Source of the DNA: Vibrio stylophorae
GTDB lineage: Bacteria; Pseudomonadota; Gammaproteobacteria; Enterobacterales; Vibrionaceae
Assembly (NCBI RefSeq): GCF_921293875.1
Contig: NZ_CAKLDI010000002.1
Span: 186,001 to 250,000 of the forward strand
Length of the DNA stretch: 64,000 bases
Reading direction: 5' to 3'
Shown piece by piece: positions 33,369-41,473 of the stretch (positions within the stretch are counted from its first letter, which is position 1; each line of letters begins with the position of its first letter). Below the pieces are notes generated by a model that was not told the DNA's origin, did no database searches, and saw nothing but the letters and a program-made list of their open reading frames with translations. Made by a program: the position numbers and the translations under genes.

Positions 33369-33460
33369 CAAGTAGTTCAAGCGGGATGCCAAACAGTGTG
33401 CTGTTTTCGCTCCGCTCAAGGTTAGCACACTATAGTTTGTCACCCCTTAACTTGGCGTTA
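33366..33460 (+). repeat. attC site 46 (class A variant)
   Basis: GTGTGCTG and TTAGCACAC arms; it ends ACTTGGCGTTA. Confidence 0.93.
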
Positions 33461-33528
33461 TATTTCTATCTGTTGCATATGTAAAAATCATCCCCATATT
33501 AGATATGATAAGCAAATAAGGAGCTGTT

Positions 33529-34110
33529 ATGGTTTTTGGTGATCTAGGTAACATTTCTAACCAGAGTGGGAATAATAGGCATAAAGTTTTTGTCAGCTAT
33601 CATCATGCAAATGATCAAGGCTATAGAAATCACTTTGAAGAAATGTTTGCAAATCAATTTAATATTATGGTCTCAAAGTCAGTTCAAATAGGGGACATTG
33701 ATCCTTATTTGTCGACAGATAGGATACGTCAAAAAATTAGAGATGAATACTTACGGGACTCAACAGTTACAGTAGTGTTGATTGGCTCTCAGACATGGCA
33801 AAGGAAACATGTTGATTGGGAAATATCCTCGAGTATACGCCAAACACAATTCAATCCTCGCTCTGGTCTAATAGGTATATTGCTTCCTACTTACCCAAGA
33901 GCCAATTCAAATCACTACGATAAAAATACGATACCACCAAGGTTGTACGATAATATCCAATGTGGCTTCGCTAAGATTTATAATTGGAGTAATGATGCTT
34001 CACTTGTCCAGTCTTGGATTCATGAAGCGTTTCAACGTAGAAACAAGGAGATACCAGACAATTCATATCCTAGTTTCTCTAACAATCGTTCGGGCGAAAG
34101 GTGGCAATGA
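33529..34110 (+). CDS. TIR-like domain protein (ThsB/DUF1863 type)
   Basis: 193 residues from ATG with AAGGAG upstream. Residues 18-150 form a TIR-like Rossmann domain of the MTH538/DUF1863 type: strand 1 HKVFVSYHHAND, a middle IRDEYLRDSTVTVVLIGS strand and RKHVDWEISSSI helix. In Thoeris this family (ThsB) makes a cyclic nucleotide signal on phage infection. It is followed by a second gene with an ATGA overlap inside the same cassette. A ThsA partner is not present, so the output must differ from classical Thoeris. Confidence 0.88.
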   Translation: MVFGDLGNISNQSGNNRHKVFVSYHHANDQGYRNHFEEMFANQFNIMVSKSVQIGDIDPYLSTDRIRQKIRDEYLRDSTVTVVLIGSQTWQRKHVDWEISSSIRQTQFNPRSGLIGILLPTYPRANSNHYDKNTIPPRLYDNIQCGFAKIYNWSNDASLVQSWIHEAFQRRNKEIPDNSYPSFSNNRSGERWQ

Positions 34111-34589
34111 TGAAATGGAGTAAGTGGCTAGAAGAATGGGATATGACATCTTTAAAAATCAAGACCCCATTTTTAGATATGGAATGGAAGCCTCAAGATG
34201 AAGACCGTGCTGCAGCTTGGGAGCTTTATATCGAGTTGCTTACTCGTATTACAACTCAGCCATTGGAACTTGAAAGTGGCGATGAGTCTACAGCCTTAGC
34301 CAGTGTACATGCAATTTTTCCAATAACTCGCGAAGTAATTAAAAGCAATGGTAGGCATTGTATTGAGTTTACCAAAATAGCTGTTGTTGTCCTAAATCAG
34401 ATTGTTCGCCCCTTTACGGCTAAGTGGCACAAACTGTCATTAAATGGTGCATTTAATGATCCCAAGCAGTGTGAAGAGTTTCGGGGAGAGCTTAAAGAAG
34501 TACAAGCTGAACTAAGAAAATACACTAAGATGTTGGCGAATATGGCAGGGGTTGAAGATCTTACCGAACTAGATAACTCCGAAACATAA
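34107..34589 (+). CDS. Partner of the TIR protein, unknown helical protein
   Basis: About 160 residues from ATG 34107, overlapping the TGA of the TIR gene (ATGA), so the two are translationally coupled. Soluble and helical. Features include two conserved-looking stretches, FLDMEWKPQDEDRAAAWELY near the start and a C-terminal helix GELKEVQAELRKYTKML. No known effector motif (SIR2, Macro, nuclease, membrane helix) is visible. In this position it may be the effector or sensor of the TIR protein. Confidence 0.78.
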   Translation: MMKWSKWLEEWDMTSLKIKTPFLDMEWKPQDEDRAAAWELYIELLTRITTQPLELESGDESTALASVHAIFPITREVIKSNGRHCIEFTKIAVVVLNQIVRPFTAKWHKLSLNGAFNDPKQCEEFRGELKEVQAELRKYTKMLANMAGVEDLTELDNSET

Positions 34590-34706
34590 CAAGAAATTTA
34601 AGAGTGATTCACAACGCTTGGCGCTTTCACTTCAGTCTAGTTTAGTGTTTATGACACACAGGTTTAGCTAAGGTGTTAGCGTTGTTCACACCTTAATTTG
34701 GCGTTA
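34587..34706 (+). repeat. attC site 47 (class D)
   Basis: Starts TAACAAGAAATTTAAGAGTG and ends AATTTGGCGTTA. Confidence 0.9.
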
Positions 34707-34751
34707 TGTGCTTATAGGGTGTAATCCATAGATCGGATTATCAGAGGAATT

Positions 34752-34991
34752 ATGAAATACACCGATGGCAATCAATCCAAGCTAGGCGATTCTGTTCAGA
34801 TTGATGATAAATATTTTGGTGTAGTAGTTGTCGATGTTGATGCAGGCGAATACTCTAAGCCGTACCCTAAGGAAGTTTGGTCATATTTATCTAGCGGTAT
34901 CTTAGTGGATACTGATTTTGGTGGTTTAGTTCATTACGTTCAAGATACTTTGACCGTTGAGAAAATGGTTTTAATTAAGCGGCATATTTGA
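34752..34991 (+). CDS. Small hypothetical protein
   Basis: 79 residues from ATG with AGAGGA upstream. Soluble and beta-rich (GDSVQIDDKYFGVVVVDVDAG), perhaps a small barrel-like fold. The family is unknown. About 30 nt of untranslated sequence precede the attC. Confidence 0.72.
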   Translation: MKYTDGNQSKLGDSVQIDDKYFGVVVVDVDAGEYSKPYPKEVWSYLSSGILVDTDFGGLVHYVQDTLTVEKMVLIKRHI

Positions 34992-35022
34992 ATCGCAGCG
35001 AATGAATCATGTAAGTCGCACA

Positions 35023-35117
35023 TAACAAGTAGTTCAAGCGGGATGCCAAACTGTGCGCTGTTTTCGCTTCGCTCAAGTTTAGCGCACAACTGTTTGTCAC
35101 CCCTTAACCTAGCGTTA
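35023..35117 (+). repeat. attC site 48 (class A)
   Basis: Class A with AACCTAGCGTTA ending. Confidence 0.93.
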
Positions 35118-35176
35118 GCCATCTATGTAGCAACAACTGTCGGTAAATTTTACCTTAACCTTATTAAGGAATGAAA

Positions 35177-35746
35177 ATGAAAAAATTATGCTTAGCTATT
35201 TTTGTTTTTGCACTAGCAGGATGTGCGAGCAAACCTAATGAAACTTATATGGGGTATGATGTAGTTAGTATGCCTTTCAATATTGCAGGCGGGGATGTAA
35301 TTTATTTGCCAGTGACTGATGCGGGTGCAATTCCTGCTGAAAATAATGGGTATAAAATGCAAGTTGCAGGCTTTACTATAGGAGAAAGTAAAGTTCATGA
35401 CAATGAAGCAGAGATAATATGGAATTTCGCATTTAGCTCAATGAGCGATCAAGAGATTAGTAACATTGTAATTGAGGAATTAGCACCTACAAAAGTGATA
35501 AAGGTTCTTGCGGAAGTTGAAAACCCTCAGCTTATTGACGGGCGTTGGAGTCTCAATCTTGAGCCCAGCAAAGCAAGCGCTATAAATACGCCTTGGATCT
35601 TTAGCGATAAAGCTAGTGTTTATGTGTTCAGAATAATAATAAATTTAGAGTCGGGAGAACAAGTTATTTTAAATCAACCCGCATGGTTTTCTAAACCTGT
35701 TTTGAATGGTTTTGCAAGCCAAATCATCTCAATTGAAAATGGCTAA
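35177..35746 (+). CDS. Lipoprotein
   Basis: 189 residues from ATG 35177, with AAGGA six bases upstream (ATG 35171 is too close to it). Signal peptide MKKLCLAIFVFALAGC with lipobox LAGC, then a beta-rich mature domain (SKVHDNEAEIIWNFAFSS, ASVYVFRIIINLESG) resembling an immunoglobulin-like fold. It should be lipid-anchored in the envelope. The function is unknown. TAA is shared with the attC. Confidence 0.82.
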   Translation: MKKLCLAIFVFALAGCASKPNETYMGYDVVSMPFNIAGGDVIYLPVTDAGAIPAENNGYKMQVAGFTIGESKVHDNEAEIIWNFAFSSMSDQEISNIVIEELAPTKVIKVLAEVENPQLIDGRWSLNLEPSKASAINTPWIFSDKASVYVFRIIINLESGEQVILNQPAWFSKPVLNGFASQIISIENG

Positions 35747-35839
35747 CAAGTAGTTCAAGCGGGATGCCAAACAGTGCGCTGTTTTCGCTTCGCTCAAGTG
35801 TAGCGCACTACTAGTTTGTCACCCCTTAACTTAGCGTTA
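35744..35839 (+). repeat. attC site 49 (class A)
   Basis: Standard class A site ending ACTTAGCGTTA. Confidence 0.93.
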
Positions 35840-35866
35840 GGTTTCATAGTGTCAGGGATTGTCGAT

Positions 35867-36130
35867 ATGAAAGTTATAAGAATCATTTTCCATATTATTT
35901 TAGTAGGCTCCTTGTTACTAAATATCAGGCTTTTCATTTTGTGGGAACAGTCACGGGCTGATGTCTATGAGCAAGTAACCGAACGTTACTTTTTTGAGCA
36001 GAAAGCATTAAGTTTCTTAAAGCAGGGGATGTACGAAGAGGCAACAAATCATCTTGAAGAATACTCAAACGAATATGGTGGATTGGTTGCAGTCATTTGT
36101 ATGGAAAAGGTTTATAAAACTGACATTTAG
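35867..36130 (+). CDS. Membrane-anchored helical protein
   Basis: 87 residues from ATG 35867 with AGGGA upstream (GTG 35849 also in frame). One N-terminal hydrophobic helix (about 5-24), then a helical domain with KALSFLKQGMYEEATNHLEE. The layout and this motif echo the 136-residue protein at 28009, so the two may be distant relatives. The function is unknown. Confidence 0.73.
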   Translation: MKVIRIIFHIILVGSLLLNIRLFILWEQSRADVYEQVTERYFFEQKALSFLKQGMYEEATNHLEEYSNEYGGLVAVICMEKVYKTDI

Positions 36131-36149
36131 TGACAGAACATATAAAACC

Positions 36150-36261
36150 TAACAAGTACTTTCAGCGGATGCCAAACGCTGCGCAGTTTTTGTGTAGCTC
36201 GCTACGCTCGAATTTTCACACAAAACCGGCTGCACATTTGTCACGGCTGAAGTTGGCGTTA
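36150..36261 (+). repeat. attC site 50 (class B)
   Basis: Class B with GTGTAGCTCGCTACGC; it ends TTGGCGTTA. Confidence 0.92.
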
Positions 36262-36278
36262 GGTTTCACGGGAGAGTC

Positions 36279-36530
36279 ATGCGAATGTTTCTTGTGTTAA
36301 GAATTCTTCGGGGTTTTACTGGTTTGGTTGCGGGGTCAATATTTTGCCAGTTATTTCTCGTGGCTTTTGGGCAAGATGAAAGCTTGAGCTCAATGGGTAT
36401 AACCTCTCGAGTTTTGTTAGCATTAGCTTTTATTGGCTTTTTCATAGGCCTTCGAATTTACATAAACAAAAAATATACGCAGGGTCATGGGAAGCCACAT
36501 CCAGCGTTAGGTGGTTTTTGGGGGTTGTAA
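36279..36530 (+). CDS. Small two-helix membrane protein
   Basis: 83 residues from ATG 36279 (a second ATG two codons on is better spaced from GGGAGA). Two hydrophobic helices (about 10-30 and 42-62). Near its 3' end the gene contains a chance GCGTTA that is not part of an attC. The family is unknown. Confidence 0.74.
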   Translation: MRMFLVLRILRGFTGLVAGSIFCQLFLVAFGQDESLSSMGITSRVLLALAFIGFFIGLRIYINKKYTQGHGKPHPALGGFWGL

Positions 36531-36534
36531 AACC

Positions 36535-36627
36535 TAACGTAGTTTAAGCGGGATGCCAAACAGTGCGCTGTTTCGCTTCGCTCAAGGGTAGCGCACTACT
36601 AGTTTGTCACCCCTTAACTTAGCGTTA
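36535..36627 (+). repeat. attC site 51 (class A, 3-nt deletion)
   Basis: Reads TAACGTAGTTTAAGC where class A has TAACAAGTAG: three bases are missing next to the first R box. It still ends ACTTAGCGTTA. Confidence 0.88.
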
Positions 36628-36642
36628 GGTGTCTAAATAGTT

Positions 36643-37041
36643 ATGAAGGTTCGTTTAAACAAAGACTCGTACTCAGAAGAGTCAAAGCGTTCAATTGGAC
36701 ATGAATTTCTTGGGTCTGAGTACAAGGACATCGAATACGTTTGTATTTGCGGAAAGCGTGACGTTTTCAAAGCAGAGGAACAGAAAGAGGACTATGAGGT
36801 ACGTAAAGAGTACATGTGGGCTCGCCGTGTTTTATGTCGTTCATGCTGGCGAGAATGTCGGAAACTTAAGTTCGAACTGACAGAAATGGAAAAGTGGTAT
36901 TCTGAAAACAAGAATGTAGCGTTGCAATCACCTGAGTTTTTAAAGAGCTGGCTCAAGGCTCTTCAGCGCTATCCTGGTTTCGGTAAAAAAGCTGATACCG
37001 CAAGAATCGAGTTCTTAAAAAAAGCACTGAAAAACACCTAA
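36643..37041 (+). CDS. Zinc-ribbon protein
   Basis: 132 residues from ATG. A cysteine knuckle YVCICGKR near residue 30 and a second pair CRSCW near residue 69 give a CxC...CxxC zinc ribbon of the small zinc-ribbon family found in many bacterial proteins of unknown role. The rest is basic and helical. It may bind nucleic acid or act as a structural protein. TAA overlaps the attC. Confidence 0.8.
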   Translation: MKVRLNKDSYSEESKRSIGHEFLGSEYKDIEYVCICGKRDVFKAEEQKEDYEVRKEYMWARRVLCRSCWRECRKLKFELTEMEKWYSENKNVALQSPEFLKSWLKALQRYPGFGKKADTARIEFLKKALKNT

Positions 37042-37133
37042 CAAGTAGTTTAAGCGGGATGCCAAACTGCGCGCTATTTCGCTTCGCTCAAGTCTAGCGC
37101 ACTACTAGTTTGTCACCCCTTAACTTAGCGTTA
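37039..37133 (+). repeat. attC site 52 (class A)
   Basis: Class A with AACTGCGCGCTATTTCG; it ends ACTTAGCGTTA. Confidence 0.93.
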
Positions 37134-37151
37134 TAAAACAAGGAGTAGACC

Positions 37152-37769
37152 ATCGATAAATTACTCGCAAGGCCAGCTGAATATGAGAACTATGTTGACT
37201 ATATACTAAGGCAACCGCTGTATGATGGTTCTGATAGGATTCGAGTAAGCAGAATAATGTGCAGCGTATCATTGGAGCACGCTGAAAGTTTAAAGATTCT
37301 GCTAGCGACAAGAAACTTCACGTCTGCTCTTGGGCTTTTGAGGCTTCAGTTCGAGAGTCTAGTTCGGGGAATGTGGGTATTGTATGCTGCAAGTGATATA
37401 GCATTAAGCAAACTATCTGTAGAGTTAAATGAAGAAAATCAAAGAAGAGCTAACAATTTACCGATGTTGAGTGAAATGATTAGCCAGTTGGAGAAGAAGG
37501 CCCCCAAAAATGCAGTAGATCCTATTCTCGAGTTTAAAGAGTATTCTTGGAAACCGCTAAGCTCATACGTTCATGGAGGCTTACATGCTGTTGATAGGCA
37601 TAGCAAAGGATATCCAATTGCGATGATAGAACAGGTTTTGAAGGCATCAAATGTAGTGGCGGTTTTTGGTTCTATTCTCACTGGTCAAACGAATTTGACT
37701 CAAGATGTGTATACATCATTTGAAACTTATGCAGACATCTTTCAGATGAAGGGACCAATTGTTTTATAA
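37152..37769 (+). CDS. DUF6988-like protein with unusual start
   Basis: The frame is open from an in-frame TAG at 37146-37148. The ribosome site AAGGAG is followed six bases later by ATC (37152), not ATG; the first ATG is 37257, far from any ribosome site. Read from 37152 the protein is 205 residues; from 37257 it is 170. The C-terminal part (FTSALGLLRLQFESLVRGMW and SYVHGGLHAVDRH) resembles DUF6988/DUF5677-type helical proteins with a conserved histidine. It either uses a rare ATC start or has lost its start codon. Confidence 0.72.
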   Translation: MDKLLARPAEYENYVDYILRQPLYDGSDRIRVSRIMCSVSLEHAESLKILLATRNFTSALGLLRLQFESLVRGMWVLYAASDIALSKLSVELNEENQRRANNLPMLSEMISQLEKKAPKNAVDPILEFKEYSWKPLSSYVHGGLHAVDRHSKGYPIAMIEQVLKASNVVAVFGSILTGQTNLTQDVYTSFETYADIFQMKGPIVL

Positions 37770-37856
37770 CAAAGCATTTAGAGTGATTCGCAACGTTTAG
37801 CGTTTTCGCTTCGCTCAAGTATATCCAAGCGCTGCTCACACCTTAATGCTGCGTTA
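37767..37856 (+). repeat. attC site 53 (short class D)
   Basis: 90 nt, TAACAAAGCATTTAGAGTG start and TTAATGCTGCGTTA end; it lacks the middle of the longer class D copies. Confidence 0.88.
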
Positions 37857-37868
37857 AATGGTGCAAAT

Positions 37869-38174
37869 ATGTTAGATCTACATGAAAAAATAATTCTGGT
37901 TTCCAAGCGAAAAATATCCAATTCAGGCGAAGAGTCTTTTGATACATACTTTGCAAAAGTAAGTACCTTTAACTCCAATACTGTTGTGGTGGTAAAGAGA
38001 AACGGTGAAGATGAAAGCCTCCCTTATGACGAAGATTTTTATGAAGAGGCTGAGAAAGGATTCTACGAGCTTCAAGATGGTTCTACTCATGAGGACCCTG
38101 ATTTTATTGCAGAATTTGTAGTTTGGGAAAGTGACGAAGCGTACCACAAATACAAAGAACTAAACCCGGAGTAA
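37869..38174 (+). CDS. Hypothetical acidic protein
   Basis: 101 residues from ATG. Soluble and strongly acidic in its second half (LPYDEDFYEEAEKGFYEL). The N-terminal half is beta-rich (IILVSKRKISNSGEE, NSNTVVVVKRNGE). The family is not recognised. Confidence 0.75.
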   Translation: MLDLHEKIILVSKRKISNSGEESFDTYFAKVSTFNSNTVVVVKRNGEDESLPYDEDFYEEAEKGFYELQDGSTHEDPDFIAEFVVWESDEAYHKYKELNPE

Positions 38175-38182
38175 TCCCCATT

Positions 38183-38276
38183 TAACAAGTAGTTCAAGTG
38201 GGATGCCAAACGGTGCGCTGTTTCGCTTCGATCAAGTGTAGCGCACTACTGTTTGTCTCCCCTTAACTTGGCGTTA
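38183..38276 (+). repeat. attC site 54 (class A), last intact site
   Basis: Class A with two changes (TTCGATCAAG, GTCTCCCC); it ends ACTTGGCGTTA. No intact attC follows it. Confidence 0.92.
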
Positions 38277-38381
38277 TAAGCTAAGATCTATTATTTATCA
38301 ATCAATTTAATTTGAATATCTTCAATGTAGCTAGTTGTAATAAAGTTAATGATCAATAACCTGACAATTAAGGAGATCGTT

Positions 38382-38597
38382 GTGAGAATGGAAAATTTTA
38401 TCCGAAGCATTTTTGTGGGTTTTGGGTGTTACCTATCAGTAAAAGTTATCACTTATATTGGTGTCAGTTTAGCTAGCTACAATGAGCCCTTACTTCTGCT
38501 CACATTAATCGCAAATGCAGTCGGTTATTCGGTTGTATTTAGTAAAATTTTTGATGGCGTGTTGTGGCTTATAAAGAATGGTAGGAATGAGTGCTAA
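38382..38597 (+). CDS. Small two-helix membrane protein, paralogue of 12199
   Basis: 71 residues from GTG 38382 after AAGGAG, same start context as the paralogue at 12199-12423. Most residues agree (FIRSIFVGFGCYLSVKVIT). It ends earlier, with TAA after NGRNEC. It is the final cassette gene of the array. The function is unknown. Confidence 0.72.
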   Translation: MRMENFIRSIFVGFGCYLSVKVITYIGVSLASYNEPLLLLTLIANAVGYSVVFSKIFDGVLWLIKNGRNEC

Positions 38598-38902
38598 GGC
38601 TTCTCACAAGTGCTTCAAGGTGGATTTGCATCGGATGGCACCGAAAGACGCTTACATGACGCCAGAAGCATCTGCGAGAAAATTGGTTGCGCTGGTAACA
38701 GAAAATTAATTGGAAAATTGGGATTTTATCAGCTTAGAAACTGGCAAGCTTTCGTGGTAATGCAATTGAATAAATAGTTCAAGTGTGATGGCAAAGCTGT
38801 TTTGGTGTTTGATTCTGAGGTTGACTGATTTTAATCATACTTTAGCGCCGAACTGACGCTTTGTGCGAGTATTCGTCAAACATCAAGGAAGACTTTATAA
38901 TC
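38598..38902 (+). other. Eroded array end, no gene seen
   Basis: Contains attC-like fragments without intact boxes: CTCACAAGTGCTTCAAGG just after the last cassette gene and AATAGTTCAAGTGTGATGGC at about 38772. No GCGTTA closes either. I see no gene here. This is the probable distal boundary of the integron. Confidence 0.6.
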
Positions 38903-39469
38903 ATGAGAATTTTAAAATTTATTACCTTCATTTTTGGTTTTTTATTTATCGGTAATGTGTTTGCTGACACCGATGGATTCTATTGTTTGGGGAAAGACTA
39001 CGTTGCGATTGAGTCGCGAGGCATTGATTTGAAGTCGCTAGAGCCAAATATCACCGTCATTACCATATCAGCGGCAGGGGAATTGAATAAATTTGAATTT
39101 CTTGCTCCATCGGATAAAAACAGATTTTTGGCGTGCCAGCATCAAAAAATATTATCGAGTGATGGCTACGTAATCGATTTAACGAATCTTGATGCGCCTT
39201 CAATGTCAAAGGGGGATGTCGATGTAAACACGGTGTTTAGTTCAATGCATTTGCCATCCTTGTCTGAATCTAAATCAATTAAATTAGATGTGAGCGATGC
39301 GTCTCATCTCTATTATTTGATGCTTGGTTACAATGTTCAAGATCCAGAACAAAAGATGCTATTACATTATGTATCTGCGCGCGTAGTCAAAGTGACTAAA
39401 TTTGGCACTATAAATAATTCGAAATCATTAGCTGAGGGTATTCGGCTTGAGACTGTTGATCCGTATTAA
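38903..39469 (+). CDS. Exported hypothetical protein
   Basis: 188 residues from ATG 38903, with AAGGAAG about 12 bases upstream (frame open from 38861). A signal peptide (MRILKFITFIFGFLFIGNVFA) is followed by a mature periplasmic or secreted domain of mixed strands with two cysteines. The family is unknown. It has no attC and is the first gene outside the array. Confidence 0.75.
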   Translation: MRILKFITFIFGFLFIGNVFADTDGFYCLGKDYVAIESRGIDLKSLEPNITVITISAAGELNKFEFLAPSDKNRFLACQHQKILSSDGYVIDLTNLDAPSMSKGDVDVNTVFSSMHLPSLSESKSIKLDVSDASHLYYLMLGYNVQDPEQKMLLHYVSARVVKVTKFGTINNSKSLAEGIRLETVDPY

Positions 39470-39818
39470 TTTAGTAATCGGTTCAAAATCTATGATTATG
39501 CATGGACTGTTGAGCTGAAAACACGGTTGATTTACCCTCAAATTTGTCGTTGACTGAAGTCCATCGCGGCCACGTTTGGTTATATCTCCATGTCGGATTC
39601 AATCTCTATTCTATGTTAACGCGCTTGCGAAAATAGGTATTGGTAAATCCACGTATTGATAAAGTAGTGAGCTCGACGTCACTGTGCTTATGGTGAACCG
39701 AATCGGTAGATGCTATGAGCGGCGGCATGTTGGGCTTGGTCTGTGTATTCGTGAACAGAAATACTTAGCTAAGTTCACTGGCAAATGGCGGATTTCACTT
39801 CGATCACTTTCTTGCTCA
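39470..39818 (+). other. Intergenic stretch, no gene seen
   Basis: I find no credible gene and no attC. GC content and codon-like structure are unremarkable. The stretch ends at the PurR-like operator of the permease gene. Confidence 0.5.
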
Positions 39819-39834
39819 GCGAAAACGTTTGCGG
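39819..39834 (+). promoter_or_regulatory. Putative PurR operator
   Basis: GCGAAAACGTTTGCGG matches the PurR consensus ACGCAAACGTTTGCGT at 13 of 16 positions, including the central AAACGTTTGCG. It lies about 120 nt before a guanine/hypoxanthine permease gene, a standard PurR target in gamma-proteobacteria. Confidence 0.75.
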
Positions 39835-39952
39835 CAAAGGTTTAAATTGCTTGAAATCTAGCGCATTCAGCGGTATTTTCGCCGCCTGAAGCCATATGTG
39901 ATTAGTCGTACATGGTTTTTTCAGCATTTTATCTTATACCAGTAGGAAGCCC

Positions 39953-41338
39953 ATGTCTCAGAAGTCCGCTTCTCCCTTCGCTCAAGAAGAGAAACAACCC
40001 GCGCAGCAATCCTCTTTTCTCAATAAAGTTGACCGCTATTTTTTGATCAGCCAGCGTGGCAGCAATGTTCGCCAAGAAGTGCTTGCGGGTCTCACTACAT
40101 TTTTAGCCATGGTCTATTCGGTGATCGTGGTGCCAAGCATGCTAGGTGAAGCGGGTTTTGATCACGGCGCTGTATTTCTTGCGACCTGTTTGGTGGCAGC
40201 ATTTGGTTCGCTCTTGATGGGGCTTTGGGCCAACTTGCCGATGGCGATTGGCTGCGCGATTTCGCTCACCGCTTTTACCGCCTATAGCTTGGTACTGGGG
40301 CAGGGCGTGTCAATTCCGGTGGCGCTCGGCGCTGTATTTTTGATGGGTGTCGTGTTTACGGCAATCACAGTGACAGGATTGCGTCAGTGGATTTTGACTC
40401 ATCTGCCGACGGGCATTGCCCATGGTACAGGTATTGGTATTGGTCTTTTTCTGTTGTTGATTGCAGCTGACGGGGTTGGACTGGTTGAGAAAAACACCGC
40501 TGCGGGTTTACCTGTTAAATTTGGTGATTTCACATCGCTGCCAGTGTTGATGTCGATTTTGGGTTTAGCCGCTATTTTCGGCTTAGAAAAACGCCGTGTT
40601 CCGGGCGGTATTTTATTAGTGATTATTGCGATCTCGGCCCTTGGTTTGGCCTTTGATCCTAATGTGACATTCCACGGTTTCTTCGCCATGCCGACCTTTG
40701 GTGGTGAGGGCTCCCTATTTGCCTCGATGGATATTATGGGCGCGTTGAGCCCGCTGGTTTTTCCAAGTGTGTTGGCATTGGTGATGACCGCCATTTTTGA
40801 TGCGACAGGCACCATTCGTGCGGTAGCGGGGCAAGCTAACCTATTGGATAAAGATGGCAATATTATTGATGGTGGTAAGGCGTTAACCGCTGACTCGGTT
40901 AGTAGTATTGCATCTGGCATTGTCGGCGGGGCACCTGCTGCTGTGTATATTGAATCAGCAGCCGGCACCGCAGCAGGCGGTAAAACAGGCTTAACCGCTG
41001 TGGTGGTTGGCGCTTTGTTTTTGCTGCTTTTGTTTATCTCACCCATTAGCTATTTGGTGCCAAGCTATGCGACTGCGCCTGCACTGATGTATGTTGGCTG
41101 TTTGATGCTGAGCAATGTCAACAAGCTGAATTTTGAAGACTCCATTGACGCATTGTCTGGCTTGGTGTGCGCTGTGTTTATTGTGCTGACCGCGAATATT
41201 GTGACCGGTATTATGCTGGGTTTCCTATGTCTCGTTTGTGGTCGTGTGGTGGCTGGTGAGTGGAAGAAACTAAGCCTTGGTGTGGTGATCCTCACGGCGA
41301 TTTTGGTAACCTTTTATGCCGGTGGCTGGGCGCTTTAA
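39953..41338 (+). CDS. ghxP: Guanine/hypoxanthine permease GhxP-like
   Basis: 461 residues, near the length of E. coli GhxP (YjcD). An NCS2/AzgA-type proton symporter of the inner membrane with about 12-14 helices. Diagnostic stretches are [64 protein letters not shown] and [18 protein letters not shown], which match GhxP much better than the adenine permease AdeP. It imports guanine and hypoxanthine for purine salvage. A PurR-like box upstream and a terminator downstream make it a single-gene unit. Confidence 0.93.
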   Translation: MSQKSASPFAQEEKQPAQQSSFLNKVDRYFLISQRGSNVRQEVLAGLTTFLAMVYSVIVVPSMLGEAGFDHGAVFLATCLVAAFGSLLMGLWANLPMAIGCAISLTAFTAYSLVLGQGVSIPVALGAVFLMGVVFTAITVTGLRQWILTHLPTGIAHGTGIGIGLFLLLIAADGVGLVEKNTAAGLPVKFGDFTSLPVLMSILGLAAIFGLEKRRVPGGILLVIIAISALGLAFDPNVTFHGFFAMPTFGGEGSLFASMDIMGALSPLVFPSVLALVMTAIFDATGTIRAVAGQANLLDKDGNIIDGGKALTADSVSSIASGIVGGAPAAVYIESAAGTAAGGKTGLTAVVVGALFLLLLFISPISYLVPSYATAPALMYVGCLMLSNVNKLNFEDSIDALSGLVCAVFIVLTANIVTGIMLGFLCLVCGRVVAGEWKKLSLGVVILTAILVTFYAGGWAL

Positions 41339-41396
41339 GCTTGGCTTAGATGCGCTGAGTGATTGATAGCGCATTGATTTAATTGAAATCATATTT

Positions 41397-41432
41397 GAGC
41401 ACTCTGTTTTCGCCAAACAGGGTGCTTTTTTG
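41397..41432 (+). terminator. Rho-independent terminator of ghxP
   Basis: GAGCACTCTGTTT pairs with AAACAGGGTGCT, followed by six T residues. Confidence 0.85.
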
Positions 41433-41473
41433 TATCATCGCAAAATGGACCTGATGAGCCTATGGGTGCAAGG

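Larger units (their letters stand above)
1..38600 (+). other. Sedentary chromosomal integron cassette array (distal part)
   Basis: About 54 attC sites recur every 300-1100 nt, each starting TAAC and ending CGTTA (nearly always GCGTTA), with one small plus-strand gene or a gene-less insert between them. This is the layout of a Vibrionaceae superintegron. The recombination point is between G and TTA of each GCGTTA. No intI, attI or Pc promoter is in the window. The uniform direction implies the integrase lies left of position 1. The array ends near 38600, where attC-like sequence decays into ordinary chromosome. Confidence 0.97.

Noticed and set aside
33529..34110. Complete Thoeris system
   Set aside because: Only the ThsB-like gene is present; no ThsA-type SIR2 or SLOG protein is nearby.
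36502..36509. Extra GCGTTA inside the gene at 36279
   Set aside because: No matching attC arms surround it; it is a chance match.
1..38600. CRISPR array
   Set aside because: Repeats are 90-126 nt, inverted inside, and separated by gene-length inserts. They are attC sites.
40399..41046. Long minus-strand frame inside ghxP
   Set aside because: It is a shadow of the permease gene with no ribosome site and low-complexity composition.
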